64,000 nucleotides of DNA. Source: Vicia villosa. Taxonomy: Eukaryota > Streptophyta > Magnoliopsida > Fabales > Fabaceae. The translations under genes and the position numbers were made by a program. The notes beneath the pieces are model-generated. The model saw only the letters and a program-made list of their open reading frames with translations, did no database searches and was not told the DNA's origin. Below, piece after piece: positions 46,797 through 58,900 of the stretch (positions are counted from its first letter, which is position 1; each line of letters opens with the position of its first letter). The DNA lies in contig NC_081180.1 of assembly GCF_029867415.1 (NCBI RefSeq), forward strand, positions 237,716,823-237,780,822. The letters run 5' to 3'.

Positions 46797-49720
46797 TTAT
46801 GGGTTGGGGAGAGAGAGAGAATCTGTTTGGGAAGTAAGAGAAGGTGGGGCCCGGTGTTGGAGTGTAGGAACAGTAAAAAGGAGTAAGGGAGAATCTTGAT
46901 GCTTAGAATTTGTGGCAGAGGAAGAGATAAGATTTTGTGGGAAAGTACTGTTTGGAGCCACGTGAAGCGTCTTGGGGGCTGTTCCCAATGCAGACTTTGG
47001 GGAAGCGTGTATGGGGTTGCGTGAAAACGCGTGGGGGCCAGCTGTGGTCAAAGAGACGTTGTGACTTGGGAAAAACGCGTGAGGGTTAATAGGGTTAAAG
47101 GGTTTAGTTGAGATCATTTTCTCAGAACATTCTTCACTTTCTTCTAACTCTCTGAACAACTCAAAGTTCTCTTCCAATACTTCACACTTTGTTTTAACAA
47201 ACCCTTCACCTTTTTCATCAAACAACTCATTCTTTTGTTCTTCAGACACTTCACCCTCCATGAGATCTTCACCTTTCTTTAACGTATGTGTCCTTGAATC
47301 ATGGAGATAAACATCCGTAGGGAGCAACTGCAGATCCTGTTGTGAAAATGGTTTGAGATCAGTGTCCATGGTAGCTCCATGGTATGGTTTGAGAAGCGAG
47401 ACGTGGACAACAGGATGTACACGAGAAGATGATGGAAGATCGAGCATGTACGCTAATGTTCCAACACGTTTTGTGATGCGAAATGGCCCAAAAAACCTTT
47501 TAGAAAGCTTCTGTGATCCGCGACGAGATACCGTGGTCTGACGGTATGGTTGAAGTTTCAGCAAGACCAGATCTCCAACATTGAAGGTAAAATCCCGGCG
47601 CTTTGTATTAGCTTGTTTTTCCATCGTTATTCTACTTTTCTTAAGGTGGTCTTTCAACTGTGTAATGACTTGTTGACGTTGATCAAGAGAAACATGCAGG
47701 GATTCATCATGCGTGGATTTTGCCAAATAATCTGGTATGGAAGGTGGTTCACGTCCATACAAAGCCTTGTTTGTCCATCGACGAGGGTGGTAAAAATTTG
47801 AACCATTGACGAGGGTGGTCGCTAGCCAGACAACGAAGGTATGTTTCCACAGATCTGTTTACTACCTCTGTTTGTCCATCGGTTTCAGGATGATAATCCG
47901 TGCTGTATTTCAGGGTAGTCCCTTGGAGTTTGAAAAAATTCTTTCCAAAAGCTGCTAAGGAAGAGGGAGTCACGGTCGGAAACTATTGATTTGGGATTTC
48001 CATGAAGGCGAAAAACTTCGACCATGAAACGAGTTGCCAGATCCTTAGCGGAGAACTTTGAAGGTAAACCTATGAAGTGCACAAACTTGGTCAAGCGATC
48101 ACATATGACCCAAACAACTGTATGTCCAAAAGAGTTTGGTAGGTGCATGAAGAAATCCATGGACAAATCTTCCCAGACCTGATTTGGAATCGGTAAAGGT
48201 TGTAACAATCCTCTCTTCTTTTGTGTCTCTGATTTATTGTGTTGGCAAACATTACAATGTTTAACCAAGTGTTTAACTTGCAGATAGACTCCTGGCCAGC
48301 AGAATGAAGAGCCTAACCGTGCAAGGGTTGCTCTAACACCAGAATGTCCCGCAGCTGGTGTGGCATGATACTCCAAAATCAGGCTTTGTTGCAGCTGGGG
48401 TAGATCAGGTATAAAAATTCTGTTTTTGTAGTGAAGTAGACCATTTTCCATATGATACAGTTTGTTGTCTTTGTTTGTCTGTTCGATCTGCTTGAGTAGT
48501 AACTGACCCGCCTTATCTTTGTGATAAAATGTTCTGAGAGTGGACAATAGGTTTGGGACTGGTGAAGAGAGAGTAAGCAACATGGGGACTTCAGAGGTCG
48601 ACTTATCAGCTTCAAACTTTCGACTCAAGGCATCTGCAACAAGATTTGAACTACTAGGTTTGTAAAAAATATCAAAGTTAAATCTTTGTAACTTGGCTGT
48701 CCACTTTTGTTGTTCTAGATTTTGTATCTTTTGAAGTAGTAAATTTCTTAGGCTCTTCTGATCCGTGTAGACTATGAACTTCTGCCCAATAAGATACTGA
48801 CGCCATTTTTTGACAGATTCGGTGATTGCAAACATTTCGCGGACATAGACTAACGCTGCTTGCATCCTTGAACACATCTTTTTGCTGAAGAAGGCAATCA
48901 GATGACCATTTTGAGACAAGACTGCACCAATGGCCACGCCGGAAGCATCTGTTTCGATAATGAATTCTTTTGTAAAATCTGGTAAAGCAAGCACCGACAT
49001 GTCGGTCATTTTTTGCTTTAACTCTGTAAAGGCTGCATGGGCCTCTGAACTCCATGTAAATTTAGTGGAACGAAGCAAATCGGTAAGGGGAGCGGCGAGT
49101 GAGGCGTAGTTTCGAACAAATCGTCGATAAAACCCGGTGAGGCCTAAAAAACCACGGAGTGTCGTGAGAGAACGAGGTGGAGGCCAATCCAAAATGGCCT
49201 TTAATTTTTCAGGATCTGGTGCAACACTACCAACTGATATTACATGTCCCAGATAATCAATTTTGTCAACTGCAAAAACACACTTAGATAACTTGACATA
49301 AAAAGAATTAGATGCTAACAAATCAAAAACCACCTGCAAATGAAATAGATGTTCACTAAAGTTAGGGCTCTAAACAAGAATGTCATCAAAGAAAACCAAC
49401 ACGAATTTTCTTAAATAGGGTCGCAATAAGTCATTCATGGCAGATTGGAAAGTAGAGGGGGCATTAGTTAAACCAAAAGGCATAACTAAGAATTCATAAT
49501 GCCCATCAAAAGTGCGAAAAGCTGTTTTATACGTATCTTCCGATGCAACACGGATCTGGTGATAGCCAGAGTATAAGTCTATCTTGGTAAAAATGGTAGT
49601 GGGACCTAGCTCATCTAGAAGTTCATCAATAGTGGGAATGGGAAATCTGTCTTTAATAGTAACCGCGTTTAGTGCTCTGTAATCAACACAAAAACGCCAT
49701 GATCCATCTTTTTTTTTACT
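46797..49720 (-). pseudogene. pol: Pol relic of the minus-strand gypsy element (RT, RNase H, integrase)
   Basis: Continues from the gag-protease frame. RT reads GVFV-frameshift, then ALN, FP(I/T)..[30 protein letters not shown] and FFDDILV. A TAG at 49370-49372 replaces the expected Tyr after DDILV. From 49339 the frame continues with the RT thumb and RNase H (IIETDASGVAIGAVL). Integrase follows, with a zinc finger ending CNVCQHNKSE and catalytic SMDFFMHLP, SDRDSLFLSSFW and TDGQTEVVNRSVE. Near 47885-47973 the frame shifts, and a stretch before MYGREPPSIPDY is deleted. The C-terminal frame (47762-46797) holds GPFRITKRVGTLAY and a long Ser/Thr/Pro-rich tail without an evident chromodomain. It cannot make a working polyprotein. 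Confidence 0.88.
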
Positions 49721-51674
49721 AGTAAAACAGGGGAGGAAAAAGGGCTTGTGCTAGGAGTGATAGTTCCATTGGTTAACATTTCTTGAATCAAAGAGGTCAT
49801 AGCGTCTTTTTTTGAGTGCGGGTAACGATAAGGCTTCACATTGACCGGAGAGGTGTTTGGGAGAAGATTGATGTGGTGATCATGCGGTCTCGGTGGTGGA
49901 AGGCCTGTAGGTTGTTGGAAAATAGGTTGGTATGTGGTTAAGAGATTTACAAGGTCTGGGTGAAGAGTCTGTGGGGCTGGGATTTGGTCATTTTTGTTGG
50001 TTGGGGAAGGGATGGGCTGCATGATCATGAGGTGTAAAGAGGAAATTGAGTTTGTATGAACAAGGTGACAAAGTTGGTGGAAAGTAGTGTGAGCTGGCTG
50101 GGAAGAAGAGTCACCCTTTAAAGTGATTGTTTGGTTTTGGTGAGTAAAAGTGATAGATGGTATAAAGAAATCTGCTTGTATGGGTCCCAAGGTGCGCAAC
50201 CAGGCCATGCCCAACACAACGTCTGCGCCCTCAATTGGTAATAAGTAAAAAGGAATTGTGAAGGCCTGTTTTTGTAGAACTAGCGGAACCTTGTGACATA
50301 TACCTTCGCAATTTAAGTGAGATCCATTTCCCACCATGACAGAAAATTGAGAAATTGGGGTAGTGGATAAATTTAAGTGGTGTGCAATTCTGGGTTGCAT
50401 TATGTTGTGAGTACTGCCAGTATCTATTAAAACCATCACTGACAATCCTCCAATAATTCCTTTAAACTTAAAAGCCTGTGGTGAAAACTGCCCTGTCATA
50501 GCTTGAGTAGACAGTTGAAAGTATGTATCCTGCAAATCCAGATCTTCATTTTCTATGACAGAATCTTCCACTTCAATGATGTCATCACTTCTACCCTCTT
50601 CGGTCATTAAGAGAAGAAATCTGCTTGTAGAGCATTTATGTCCGATAACAAACTTTTCATCACAATTAAAACACAAACCTTTGGCCCTTCTTTCTTGTAG
50701 TTGGGCTTGAGTGAGACGTCTAATTGGGAATTTGATGGGGGGGTCTGTTTGGGTTTTTGAGGTAGATGGGTGAGTTGTGGTAGATTGATTGGGTGCTTTA
50801 GAAAATGGGGGGTTTGAAATTGCATTGGCTGGTTTCGAAAATTGATAGGGGGTTGTTTGAAGGATTTGGTTTTAGAATCCTTAAGCTTGGATTCAATTAG
50901 TTTGGCAAGGCCAATAGCTTGGTAAACTGTGGTAGGTTTGAGAATGGCCATTTCATTCCTAATTTCTGAGTTAAAACTAGAAATAAAGCAATTCAAAATA
51001 GCATCCGGACTTAAACCAAAGACTTGACTTCCTAACTTCTCAAATTGAGTTTGATAATCAACAACAGACCCAACTTGTTTTAACTTGAATAATCCAGCTT
51101 GATGATTTTCATAAGAAGAAGGACCAAATCGCAATTCAAGCGCTTTAATGAAAGAGTACCAATCAGTTAACAAATTAGTTTGATGCATCCACTTAAACCA
51201 AGATAATGCATCTCCCTTCATATAAAATGAAATTAATGACAGCCTATGTTCAGGGGGTAAATTGTAAAAACTAAAGAATTGGTCAGCTTGAAATAACCAA
51301 TCTAAAGGGTTGGACCCATCAAACATAGGTAACTCAAGTTTAGGGCTTCTCAATGGGGGTAAAGGAGGAATATTAGGGTAAGAGGGCTGCTGTATAAAGG
51401 GGGGTACAAAATTCTGGGTAGAGGGTGTATCGTGTGGTGTAGGGTTGTAGGGTGGGAAAGGGGGCGGTGGTGGTTCAGAGTGAAAATGAGGTGCTACAGT
51501 AACAGTAGGTTGTGGGGGGTTAATAGTGACTGTAGCAGAATGTCTAAAAGGGGTGTGTGTGGGGGATATAATTTGTGTAACAGGTGCTGTTACCATGGAG
51601 TGAAAAGGGGAAGTTTGTGTGATACCTGATGGTGTTGCTGCAGAATTTGCAGGGGCTGTGTGAGGCTGCTCCAT
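49669..51674 (-). pseudogene. gag: Gag and protease relic of the minus-strand gypsy element
   Basis: From the ATG at 51674, 355 residues include a Pro-rich N-terminus and the capsid block (FYMKGDALSWFKWMHQ, FGLSPDAILNCFISSF). The frame slips near 50650; the other frame carries a zinc-knuckle-like CFNCDEKFVIGHKC and protease VLIDTGSTHNIM at about 50400-50436. The RT start (LLVKKK) runs into a frameshift at the A9 homopolymer near 49710. Upstream, 52587-52430 holds another short frame (MAPPKPPNPSSKEIVEEAVQ) ending in a stop, probably the original Gag N-terminus now separated by about 750 bp of AT-rich DNA. Confidence 0.85.
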
Positions 51675-51679
51675 TTGAG

Positions 51680-52612
51680 TAGTAGGGCAAATTCATAGTA
51701 GATTTGATAAAGAAAGGCATGTTGCTGACTCTAGACATGAATCACTCATGTCCATCCTCACCAAGATTACTACTCACCAAAATTAATCAAAATATTTTTG
51801 TAATTTTTTATTATTTTATAATATAAGAAATTAAACTACTAAAAATAACATAGTAAAATTTTTTTTGTTTATCTTAATCTTTTATTGTTTTGTATTTTGT
51901 TAGAAAAAGTTTCAATATGATCAATCAACGTGCACCGTAGAAAACACCGTCAAACTTGTTTCTAAAATAAATACAATAGCATAAGTAATGAACTTAGAAA
52001 CTAAAGAAATGTTTTTAGAGCCCAAAGCTGCACATGTGTGATATTATGATATAAATCAAACTTTCAAAACTCACTTTAAGTCTTGTCTTCACCATATGAT
52101 ACAAAGAAATTTCACAGAATTGACAATATTTTCGTAAATACTTAATTGATCAAAACACAGTAGATATCGTATTCTAAGTCAACTCGCTGGCTTAGATTAT
52201 CCAAACCAAAGTTCATAAGAAAAAGAATATTTGGACCAATCGAGCACATGACAGTTCATACCACATCAAAGCGTATCCCTAAATTTAAACTCAATTCTTT
52301 TCAATCTTCAACATGACAAAATGTTCCAACATTCACAGAAAAAACAAAACGCATATGCAACTCATGAATAAAATAGTATGAACAGCCAAGGTATAGCTGT
52401 CATACCCCAAAATTTTCTCTTTTTAATCGAAAGCATCCCCAAGCCTTTCTTCAGCAGCCAAGCCAAATCTTTCATCCCTTTGTTGTTGGGTATCTTGCAT
52501 TGCATTGTTCAAATGGAGATGAGCTAGTTGGACAGCCTCTTCCACAATTTCTTTAGAAGAGGGGTTTGGGGGTTTTGGGGGAGCCATGAGTTTAGGTTAA
52601 AGAAAGCACCAA
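51680..52612 (-). other. 5' internal region of the gypsy element
   Basis: AT-rich, with a short minus-strand coding scrap at 52587-52430. The minus strand begins TTGGTGCTTTC directly after the 5' LTR, the usual place for the primer site. No other feature seen. Confidence 0.55.
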
Positions 52613-52905
52613 TGATAGGTTATGCTAAGCTACAATTCTAGATCTATGTTGCATAAAAGATAAAATGATAAAACAACTTTTCTTCATATCCTCTTCAAAC
52701 ATCTTCAAACAGCATACATATATATAGCTATGGTTTAAGGTGCTGCATAATAAAATGGGTCATGGGCCCTTACACACTAAAATTTAAATATTCAAAGTTA
52801 CTTATAAAAAATTACTAATGCTAGTTGCACCCCTACCGCATAATAAAGTCTTTGAACAGTACCGATTTCTTCTTGTTCCTAGCGGGCCTAATTAACTTCT
52901 TAACA
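52613..52905 (-). repeat. 5' LTR of the minus-strand gypsy element
   Basis: 293 bp. Same ends as the other LTR; flanked by GATTT at 52906-52910. Confidence 0.92.
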
Positions 52906-53230
52906 GATTTGTGAATGAGAATGAGTTTATTTATAGGCTCTAAAAATTGTAGTTTATGAATTAAGAAAAAGGAGGTGGAAAATATGTGAGTGCATTATAG
53001 AAGCTTATTTAATTAAATAGTGAGTAATGATGCAATAAATCCATGAAATAGTTGTGCAATAAATGAAAGATATTTTGGGTCTTCTAGAAAGTTGATATTT
53101 GTTTTATGATGTATGAAAATGATCAATAAAATTCAAATGGATATTATAATGATAAATCAAATGATCATGAATTTATTTTTCAAAAATGCATAATAAAAAA
53201 AAAATGCAATTTTAGTCAATTTTTTTAACA
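52906..53230. other. Continuation of the sequence interrupted by the gypsy element
   Basis: Joins 46300 after removal of the insertion. A minus-strand TATAAATA at 52929-52936 hints that this is itself part of an older retroelement LTR. No gene. Confidence 0.4.
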
Positions 53231-53695
53231 TGTGTGTTTTGGACTGGGCCGAGCAGGCCCAGCTCTTCTCACTAGCCGAGCAGGCCCAAGTCATTTGGGC
53301 CCATTTACTGAATAACCGTCAAGAGTTATCCACGCGCGAAGACCACGCGTCACGCAGCGGAGGATTCGGTCAACCATCTCCGAACCCTACGCTATGCTCA
53401 TCCAGAACGTGAGTCTCCTGCTGACTCAGCCCTAGCATGGGACGTTCTGGCAGTTCCCTAGCACGTGGGCCTCCAGTTGGATTGGGCCCAATTAGGGAAC
53501 CTTGGCCCAGCGCTGGGGGCTATAAATACCCTCTTTCATTAGAGGGTCAGGTATTCCATTCTTCACTCTCAACCCTCATTCTCTGATAGCTACTAACTTA
53601 AGCATCGGAGAACCTTGCAGGTACCCCCCCCCCCCCATCTTGCTCTCCAAGCCAGATTCCGCTGCCTTGACGATTCTTCTGATCAGGTACGATCA
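53231..53695 (+). repeat. Probable 5' LTR of a Tat/Retand-like Ty3/gypsy element
   Basis: Ends ...ACGATCA just before the primer site. The start at TGTGTGTTTTGG is a guess, as no second LTR is in the window. It carries a TATA box (TATAAATA, 53521-53528), two copies of gccgagcaggccca (near 53248 and 53275) and a run of 13 C (53624-53636). It is GC-rich compared with its surroundings. Confidence 0.7.
53521..53528 (+). promoter_or_regulatory. TATA box in the Tat-like LTR
   Basis: TATAAATA about 175 bp before the LTR end and followed by a pyrimidine-rich start region. Confidence 0.65.
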
Positions 53696-53696
53696 G

Positions 53697-53713
53697 TGGC
53701 GCCGTCTGTGGGA
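53697..53713 (+). promoter_or_regulatory. Primer binding site TGGCGCCGTCTGTGGGA
   Basis: The sequence common after 5' LTRs of plant Ty3/gypsy elements of the Tat group, one base beyond the LTR. Confidence 0.8.
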
Positions 53714-53766
53714 AATTGCTCCCCCTTCTTTAACAAAGATCAAAGCAATTACCTTTCACGATCGTC

Positions 53767-55961
53767 ATGGCTAACAACAACAACATCCCAAACCCCGATC
53801 CTTTCCTCCTGGAACAGCTGATCGAAGATTCCACCCGCGAGGCGACGAATCATCGTCGGCAGGAAGAACCACAACATGCTCTTGCCGGACAGAGAAGGCC
53901 GAGACATGAGACCTCGCAACCTAGGAGGCAGCGGATCCAAAGCATCCAGCAGCTGCAGGGCCTCCAACAGGTTCAGAATGTCGAACAAACCCCTCCCGAG
54001 GGACATGTTCAGAACGGGGAAGACGAGCAGGCCCGAACCCACAATGGGCCAGAACATCCCCAAAATGAGAATGAAACTGACGCCAGAGACGGGCACGCTG
54101 CTTCCTCATTCACCCACACCTCCGACAGGCGAAGAGCCCGTCATGAAGAAGAGGAAGAGCCGCTCAACATTCCCGAGGATGCTGACCCCATCACCGTCCG
54201 TCTGCTCAAAGAACTGCAAAAGACGAACAGCCTCCTCCGACTTCAGGACGACCGCATCCACGAGCTGGAAAGGAAGCGACGACACCGCTCCCCTCCTCGG
54301 AGACACTACCGGTCGCGCTCCTATTCCTCCTCGCGCTCACCACCGAGGAGACACCGTCGGCGTTCCCCATCTTCTTCACGCTCTCCACCTAGAAGACATC
54401 GCCGCCGGAGATCATATTCCCACTCTCCACCAAGAAAGAGCAGGAAGAATCAGAGACCAGATGTCACTGAAACAAGAAGCCTTTCCCCTGAGCAGGATCA
54501 TCACGGCCCTTCCAAGGCTGTGCTGAAACCCCGCGAGCGTCCCCCTCCTCGGGACAATCGCGTCAGCCCCGACAATGACCAGGGAAGACCCCGGCGAGGC
54601 AGACATTCAACCTCACCAAGACCGAGCGACGAAGAGGACTTCTGCAGCCCTTTGTCCGAGAGCATCCGAAGAGCCCGCCTCCCTCGAGGGATGGAGAAAC
54701 CCCCTGCGTTGGACCAATACGATGGAACCACTGACCCCGACGACCATATTCGGAGCATCGAAGCGGTCATGGACTACCACGTCGTCAAGGGCTCTATCAA
54801 GTGCCGCATCTTCCCGACCACCCTCAGGAAGGGAGCAATGACTTGGTACAGAAACCTCCGTCCCAACTCCATCCATTCCTGGACCGACCTCAAGGAACTC
54901 TTCTTGAGCCATTTCACAGCCTCCCGACGACAACCAAAATCGGAGGCCAATCTCGAGGCCGTGATACAAGGGCCCAACGAACCTCTTCGGGATTACCTCG
55001 ACAGGTTCAACAAGGAGGCCGTCCAAGTACAGACGGAAGACTACATGAAGAGATACCTCTTAGAACGAGGACTTCTCCCCGGCAGTGACTTTAAGAAAGC
55101 CATCAAGATTGAGAAGGTCCACTCCATGAACGCCCTCCTTCGCAAAGCTCAAGCTTTCATCGCGTTCGAGGAAGGAGAGGCTGCTGCCATCAAAGCCTCG
55201 CAAGGTAATGACGCCGCTCGCAGTTCAAACTATGAGCACTCAGGCTCGAAGCGAGGGCATGAAAAAAGGAAAGAAGACAGATCTCTCGACATCAAAGATC
55301 GCCGAGGACCATCTGGTCGCTTCAACGACTACACCCCTCTGAACACCTCACGGGAGAGGATCCTGGCCGAATGCCAAAATACCGACTTCAAGAAATCAAA
55401 CATCAGACCCCCGAAGTCGAACCCTGCATGACCGGGAACCGACAAGTCAAAGTACTGCAAATACCATAAAAGTCACGGCCATCTGACCGAGGAATGCATC
55501 CATCTCAAAGATGCCATTGAAACACTGATCAAGGAGGGTCGCCTTTCGAGATACACAAAGAAAGGGGAACCTTCCCGAAGGGACGACCAAAGAAACTCTG
55601 ACGAAGGGAACTCGCCGGATAACAGGCCCCTACAAGTAGCACTGTCCGTCACCCGACCAGAGGATTTCATGCCATCGGTCGGGATCCCTACCGCACTCAG
55701 CAAATGGGAAAATTTCCCATTCACCATGGTCGTCTCCAACGGCGGGGATCCAGGCTCCCTCACCATCAGTTCAGTGAAGAGAAAGTTCGATGAGTTGCTC
55801 AGCGCCAACGCGGACCTCGGCCCTACGCTGCGAAAGTTCTAGGGAAAGTCAGAACCAATCACCTTCTACCTGGAAGAACTGCCCGGCGGAGCTCCAAACG
55901 CCACAATTCCCCTGCTCGTCCGAGCTAGAATGGCGAATTTCGACGTCCGACGGGTCCTGGT
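53767..55961 (+). pseudogene. gag: Gag (to start of protease) of the Tat-like element, with RS-rich domain
   Basis: The capsid protein frame starts at ATG 53767. Residues 1-170 are hydrophilic. Residues about 172-232 are an Arg/Ser/Pro-rich block with repeated SPPRRHRRR and RSRSYSSSRS words, like RS domains of splicing factors. The capsid domain covers about 300-430 (AMTWYRNLRPNSIHSW, RDYLDRF). The frame has a TGA at 55429-55431 and, in the same frame, a TAG at 55840-55842. Between them is a CX2HX4HX4C knuckle (KYCKYHKSHGHLTEEC). The last residues, NFDVRRVLV, normally precede the protease DTGSS motif, where an Ogre-like element is inserted. The rest of pol lies outside the window. The stops could be CpG-type C-to-T changes. 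Confidence 0.88.
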
Positions 55962-58900
55962 TGTTGCACCCCATAATTTGCCCACTTATTTATACCCAAT
56001 CGGCTTTCATATCACATTCATGTGCATATCTCATATAAGTCATCCATCCATTACATTCATCCATATCACAGTTAATGTTCAAGAAAAGTGACAAAAGAGC
56101 TCTCATTAAGAAAACCCCTTGGTTCAGAAGAAAGGATCTGAAGTCTGATTATAGAGGATCATTTCCACCAGCATACTCCTAAAATCAGGTTTTGTTTCTC
56201 TCCAGTTCAAGGCTCTGATCAAAAGATGCAATCCTCAAGTTCAAGGTTTTCAAGATAGGGTTTTTGACCCAAGTCAACCCTGTTGACTTTCTGGTAAAAA
56301 TATAATCAGAAAAAGATTCTAGATGCAAAATATGGTTGCCCTGAAGAAATATATTCATTGAAGCTTCTTTGGTTGAAAATCGATTGAGAATTAGATCGGA
56401 AGCGGATTAATCGGGAAATTCATCTGAAATCAGAAAAATCAGGAAAATATTGATTTTTTAGTCAAAATCAGAGTCAACTGGCAATATTGATTATTTGGTG
56501 GAAAATTGATCAAGAAAAATCAATAAAATAAATAAAATCAAGTAAATCATCAAAAATTCCATTTTTGGAAAGTTAGTTGAAATTTAAGATTTCTAAAAAG
56601 GGCAAGTTCTATACTTAGAAAAATTTGGGGAGTTTTGGAATTCTCAAATTTAGCTGGGCAGCTGACTTCAGAGCATATTTACACAAGGATCTAGGTCTTA
56701 TTTCAAGACAAGTTCAAGAGCAACATTGTTCCTTTCATGGCCCTCTACAACATTGTAGTTGGGAATCTTTTCATATGGGGCAAGGATCGAGAGATAAAGA
56801 GGCTCAAAATCAGAAGATTTCACTAAATCAAGGCAAGTTTCCAGGCAGCTTTTTCGCCAATGCATGCAAATGATCAAGCACGTGGCGTGCTGACTTTGAG
56901 ATTGGTTTTAGAGAAATATAAAGGCTCACAAAGTACAAATTTAGTATGGATCTCTTCATCTCCATGTTGGCTATCCATTGATTCAAGAATTAAGCAATTG
57001 GGATGAATTTTGAATTATTTATGGAGCTCTAAAGTCGTGACTTCACCGAGCCTCGTTTTGACTAAGGCAAAGGCATGTTCCAAGTTACACTCATGAGGGC
57101 CCATGCAATGAGGATACAGCATATTTATGATCACATTGCTCATACTTCAAAGCTTTATTCCAGAGACCTACAAACATAAAGACTCTTGTCCTCCATACAC
57201 TCTTTACAATGATCCCAAATCTGAAGCAAATGATGAGCTATGGCATGAGTTATACATGTTGGAAGTTGGTACCTTAGCCTGAGATATATAAGGTTCACGT
57301 GAGAAATGGCCAAAAGAGATTATCACCATGATTCTGTAGCAAGAGGATAGTGTTTGTGTGTCAGGGGTGGGCATACCTACTTCCTCTTATAGCCATGCAA
57401 AAGCTGTGTGAGAGAAAGAAATGAGAGGGCTTTACTACAAACGTCAAAACAAGTTATGCTGCATGAAAGTGGAAAGAGAACACACCACATATGAATCCCA
57501 GCAGCTTACAGCCACTACACATCATCTCCGTATACATGATACACAATTCTCTCACCTCCACGACACTTTTTCTCTCTACGGACAAGGAAAAATGAGAATG
57601 CTTTTCCAGCTGTGACACCATGCATACATTACTCCCTCTTGCCATGCAACTTTTGGCATATATAAAGAAGGATGGAGCTTATTACATTTAACAAGACAAG
57701 AGCCAGAAAGTATAAAAAAAAGAGAGGAAAGGACTTTACTATAAAAAACAACTACTTGCTCACTAAGTTTAGAAAGGAAACGTTCCACTATACAACACCT
57801 CACCATAACATACCATAAAGACTCACATATAAAAAACAAAAAGCTTCATCACAAGGGGACGTCACTTTTCTTTTTCTCAGTTTTCTGAATCTCATTTTTT
57901 CTCCCATCACTCTCTTTCTCTCTCTACAAAGTTTGTTACCATTTTGTAACAAACTCATCTACCTTCATCTTCATTTTCACACAGTCATCATCTTCATCAC
58001 CATTATGACTTTGATTGAAACCTGATATAAGCTTGAAAGCATCACCATCATCTCCATCAATCATCCCCATAATCATTTTGTGCTCATCACTTTCAAGAGA
58101 AGCAAGCATCATCATCGTTTAAGCTGCAAAGTCTTGAGTTTATTTCTCAAGTTTGCACTCTTTCTCTACTGCAAATCATCATCATCATTCTCAAAGAGAG
58201 AGGATTGGAATGCAGCTGTAGAATTCTTCTTCAAATTTTGATCAAGATTAAACAAGTAAGCTCTCTTTTCATTGCTTTAGAAGCATATAGGCCTGGAACC
58301 CGTCATCAGGGATTGAGTTAGGATTTAGACCACCATGTTTGCATTGAAGTTGTTGCATATTCATTGAGCATATATTTTGTTTGCGAGATATAGACCTCTT
58401 ATGAGTGTATGGTTTGCGTGTTTGAGTTTCTTGTAGCATGAGGATTGTTTTGGTATCAATGTTGTGTGATTTAGGGAAAGCTTTGAATGTTAGGGTTTTT
58501 AAAGATTGGTTCGGTTTGTGGGTTAGAGAAAGAATTAAAGAAATCTGAGGCCGGATCTGGGTTTAGCGTGAAATTCCGAGTGGATTAGTGGTGGCACTTT
58601 CGTTTTCTGGGTTTTATCATGTGGCTCCGCCGTGGAATTGGGCGGAGAAGACGACCGGAGAAGGAATCTCCGGCGTCTGTTTTTTTTCATTCTTCCCAGC
58701 TCCGTCTGTGTAGGTGGCGGCATCTAATTCGCCCGGTTCCCATAACATTTCACTTCTTGTCTTATTCATATGATTGAATGGCGATTTGGCGTGCAACGAT
58801 TGGTTGGTACCTCCTTTTTTCCTTTTGTGACTTGAAAATTAAGTGGACCGATTGATGCTAAGTCACTATGTCACGTTTGTTTTTTCTTTCATGTAAACCA

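Larger units (their letters stand above)
46301..52905 (-). mobile_element. Complete but inactive Ty3/gypsy retrotransposon
   Basis: 6605 bp with short LTRs (46301-46639, 339 bp; 52613-52905, 293 bp), minus-strand ends TGTTAAGAAG...ACCTATCA, and a perfect 5-bp duplication GATTT. Much of the LTR length difference is an (AT)n expansion at about 46398-46460 in the left copy. The purine tract GGGCCCGGGAGTATT abuts the 3' LTR at 46640-46655. The domain order gag, protease, RT, RNase H, integrase defines Ty3/gypsy. Short LTRs fit Reina-like or related lineages, but the clade was not established. Coding frames are broken. Confidence 0.92.

Noticed and set aside
52398..52420. Word tgtcataccccaaaatttt resembling an Ogre-type LTR start inside the gypsy 5' region
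   Set aside because: To its right lies the Gag N-terminal scrap rather than LTR sequence, so no LTR can be supported; perhaps a fragment or coincidence.
54501..55026. Several 60-137 codon frames overlapping the RS-rich Gag in other frames
   Set aside because: Shadows caused by the GC-rich, stop-poor sequence of Gag.
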